From contig NZ_JAGPXL010000038.1 of assembly GCF_018070565.1 (NCBI RefSeq), forward strand, positions 1 to 64,000: a stretch of 64,000 nt of DNA. The letters run 5' to 3'. The notes beneath the pieces were generated by a model. It was given only the letters and a program-made list of their open reading frames with translations, did not search any database and was not told the DNA's origin. Each line of letters begins with the position of its first letter. Within the stretch, counting starts at the first letter, position 1. Shown here piece after piece: positions 63,253-64,000 of the stretch. This stretch comes from Streptomyces sp. B93. GTDB taxonomy: Bacteria; Actinomycetota; Actinomycetes; Streptomycetales; Streptomycetaceae. Both the position numbers and the translations under genes were made by a program.

Positions 63253-64000
63253 ATGAACGACACTCCGGGCTGGGCCTCGCCCGGATCCGCCCCGTCGGAC
63301 GGGCAGCAGCCGGGCAATCCGGCCCCGTCCGACCGCCCCGACCCCGCGCAGCAGCCTGCGCCCGCGGAGCAGCCGGGCGCGGATCCACAGGGCCCCGGCT
63401 CGAAGTGGTCGAAGGAGCAGCCGCCGCCCGCGCAGTGGTCCGCACCCACCGGCCCGCAGACTCCTCCCCAGGCGCCCCCGCCGCCGCCCCCGGGCCCCGG
63501 CTGGGGCAGCCCGCCCTCCGGCGGCCAAGGCGGCGGCCAAGGCGGCTGGGGCGGTCCTGGCGGCCCCAGCAGCGGCTACGGCGGCTGGAACGCGGGCGGC
63601 TGGGGCGGCCCGCCGCCCGCGGCCAAGCCCGGCGTCATCCCGCTGCGCCCGCTCGGCGTCGGCGAGATCCTCGACGGCGCCGTTTCCACCATGCGCACCT
63701 ACTGGCGCACCGTGCTCGGCATCTCGCTGACCGTCGCCGTCGTCACCGAGATCGTCGTCATCCTCGTCCAGGGCTTCCTGCTCAACGACTACGCCGACAC
63801 CGAGGCCCTCGAGGACCCCAGCGCCACCCTGAGCGAACTCATGAGCGCCCTGGGCAGCGCCATGCTGGGCTCCGCCGTCCTCTTCGCGATCTCCCTGGTC
63901 GGCACCGTCGTCGCCACCGCCCTGCTCACCACCGTCACCAGCCGCGCCGTCCTCGGCCGCCCGGTGACCACCGGCGAGGCCTGGCGCGACGCCCGCCCGA
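63253..64000 (+). CDS. Glycine/proline-rich membrane protein, 3' end outside the window
   Basis: The ATG at 63253 follows GAAGGAG by five bases, and the frame stays open to the window edge (249 codons visible). The first about 125 residues are Pro/Gln/Gly-rich, with repeats GGQGGGQGG and GGWNAGGWGG. From about residue 134 the sequence LRPLGVGEILDGAVSTMRTYWRTVLGISL begins a multi-helix membrane domain, like the glycerophosphodiester-phosphodiesterase membrane-domain family. A second helix begins near 200. Divergent from mtnA by 140 bp. Function unknown. Confidence 0.88.
   Translation, partial: MNDTPGWASPGSAPSDGQQPGNPAPSDRPDPAQQPAPAEQPGADPQGPGSKWSKEQPPPAQWSAPTGPQTPPQAPPPPPPGPGWGSPPSGGQGGGQGGWGGPGGPSSGYGGWNAGGWGGPPPAAKPGVIPLRPLGVGEILDGAVSTMRTYWRTVLGISLTVAVVTEIVVILVQGFLLNDYADTEALEDPSATLSELMSALGSAMLGSAVLFAISLVGTVVATALLTTVTSRAVLGRPVTTGEAWRDARP

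Overview
The window is a stretch of chromosome from a Streptomyces species. The reasons are very high G+C with strong third-position GC bias, a tmRNA carrying the streptomycete tag ANTKRDSSQQAFALAA, the kinases PkaA and PkaB, a 180-kDa-class NAD-glutamate dehydrogenase, and the mtnA-mtrA-mtrB-lpqB block. Gene order resembles what I remember of the S. coelicolor chromosome between about SCO2961 and SCO3015. That comparison is from memory, not a search. No prophage, integrase, plasmid gene, rRNA, tRNA or CRISPR array is visible. One possible miniature inverted-repeat element lies between pkaA and pkaB.

Layout. 1-388 is non-coding. 389-6330 (minus) is a tightly coupled five-gene envelope-polysaccharide operon: a membrane protein with disordered flanks, a deacetylase/glycosyltransferase (matB-like), an acyltransferase and two unrecognised proteins. 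6488-8881 is a divergent LysR/MFS pair. 9032-15399 (plus) is an alpha-xyloside uptake operon (lipoprotein, two permeases, GH31 alpha-xylosidase, LacI repressor) with a palindromic operator at its promoter. 15474-23250 (minus apart from one small plus-strand gene) carries the ssrA/smpB ribosome-rescue pair, an S41 protease, ftsEX, a 64-residue zinc-ribbon membrane protein, a sortase substrate, prfB and pkaB. pkaA (minus) is divergent from a large FHA-FtsK fusion protein (25537-29433).

29597-33295 is a second sugar ABC importer without an ATPase gene. 33451-40510 looks like a wall-teichoic-acid module: a GT2/glycerophosphotransferase fusion, a GalE-type epimerase and a two-gene ABC exporter. 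It is interrupted by an ohr/ohrR pair and a TetR regulator; three repeated operator-like sites lie in front of the exporter. 40586-45523 is NAD-glutamate dehydrogenase. 46184-54138 holds a DJ-1/PfpI protein, a HAD hydrolase, a DUF6912-like protein, an Rv3235-like protein, secA, a GNAT acetyltransferase and a YcaQ-type protein. 54152-63112 (minus) holds a LuxR-type response regulator, hpf, comF, and lpqB-mtrB-mtrA-mtnA. A partial membrane-protein gene runs off the right edge.

Envelope growth and its signalling link many of the genes: FtsEX, Pka kinases with an FHA partner, MtrAB-LpqB, a sortase substrate, teichoic-acid export and SecA. The strongest novel leads are the PkaA docking-motif repeats facing an FHA-FtsK protein whose Walker A lysine is arginine, the triple operator before the exporter, and the inverted-repeat element that supplies or abuts the pkaA stop codon. 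Both sugar importers presumably rely on an ATPase encoded elsewhere (MsiK in other streptomycetes).
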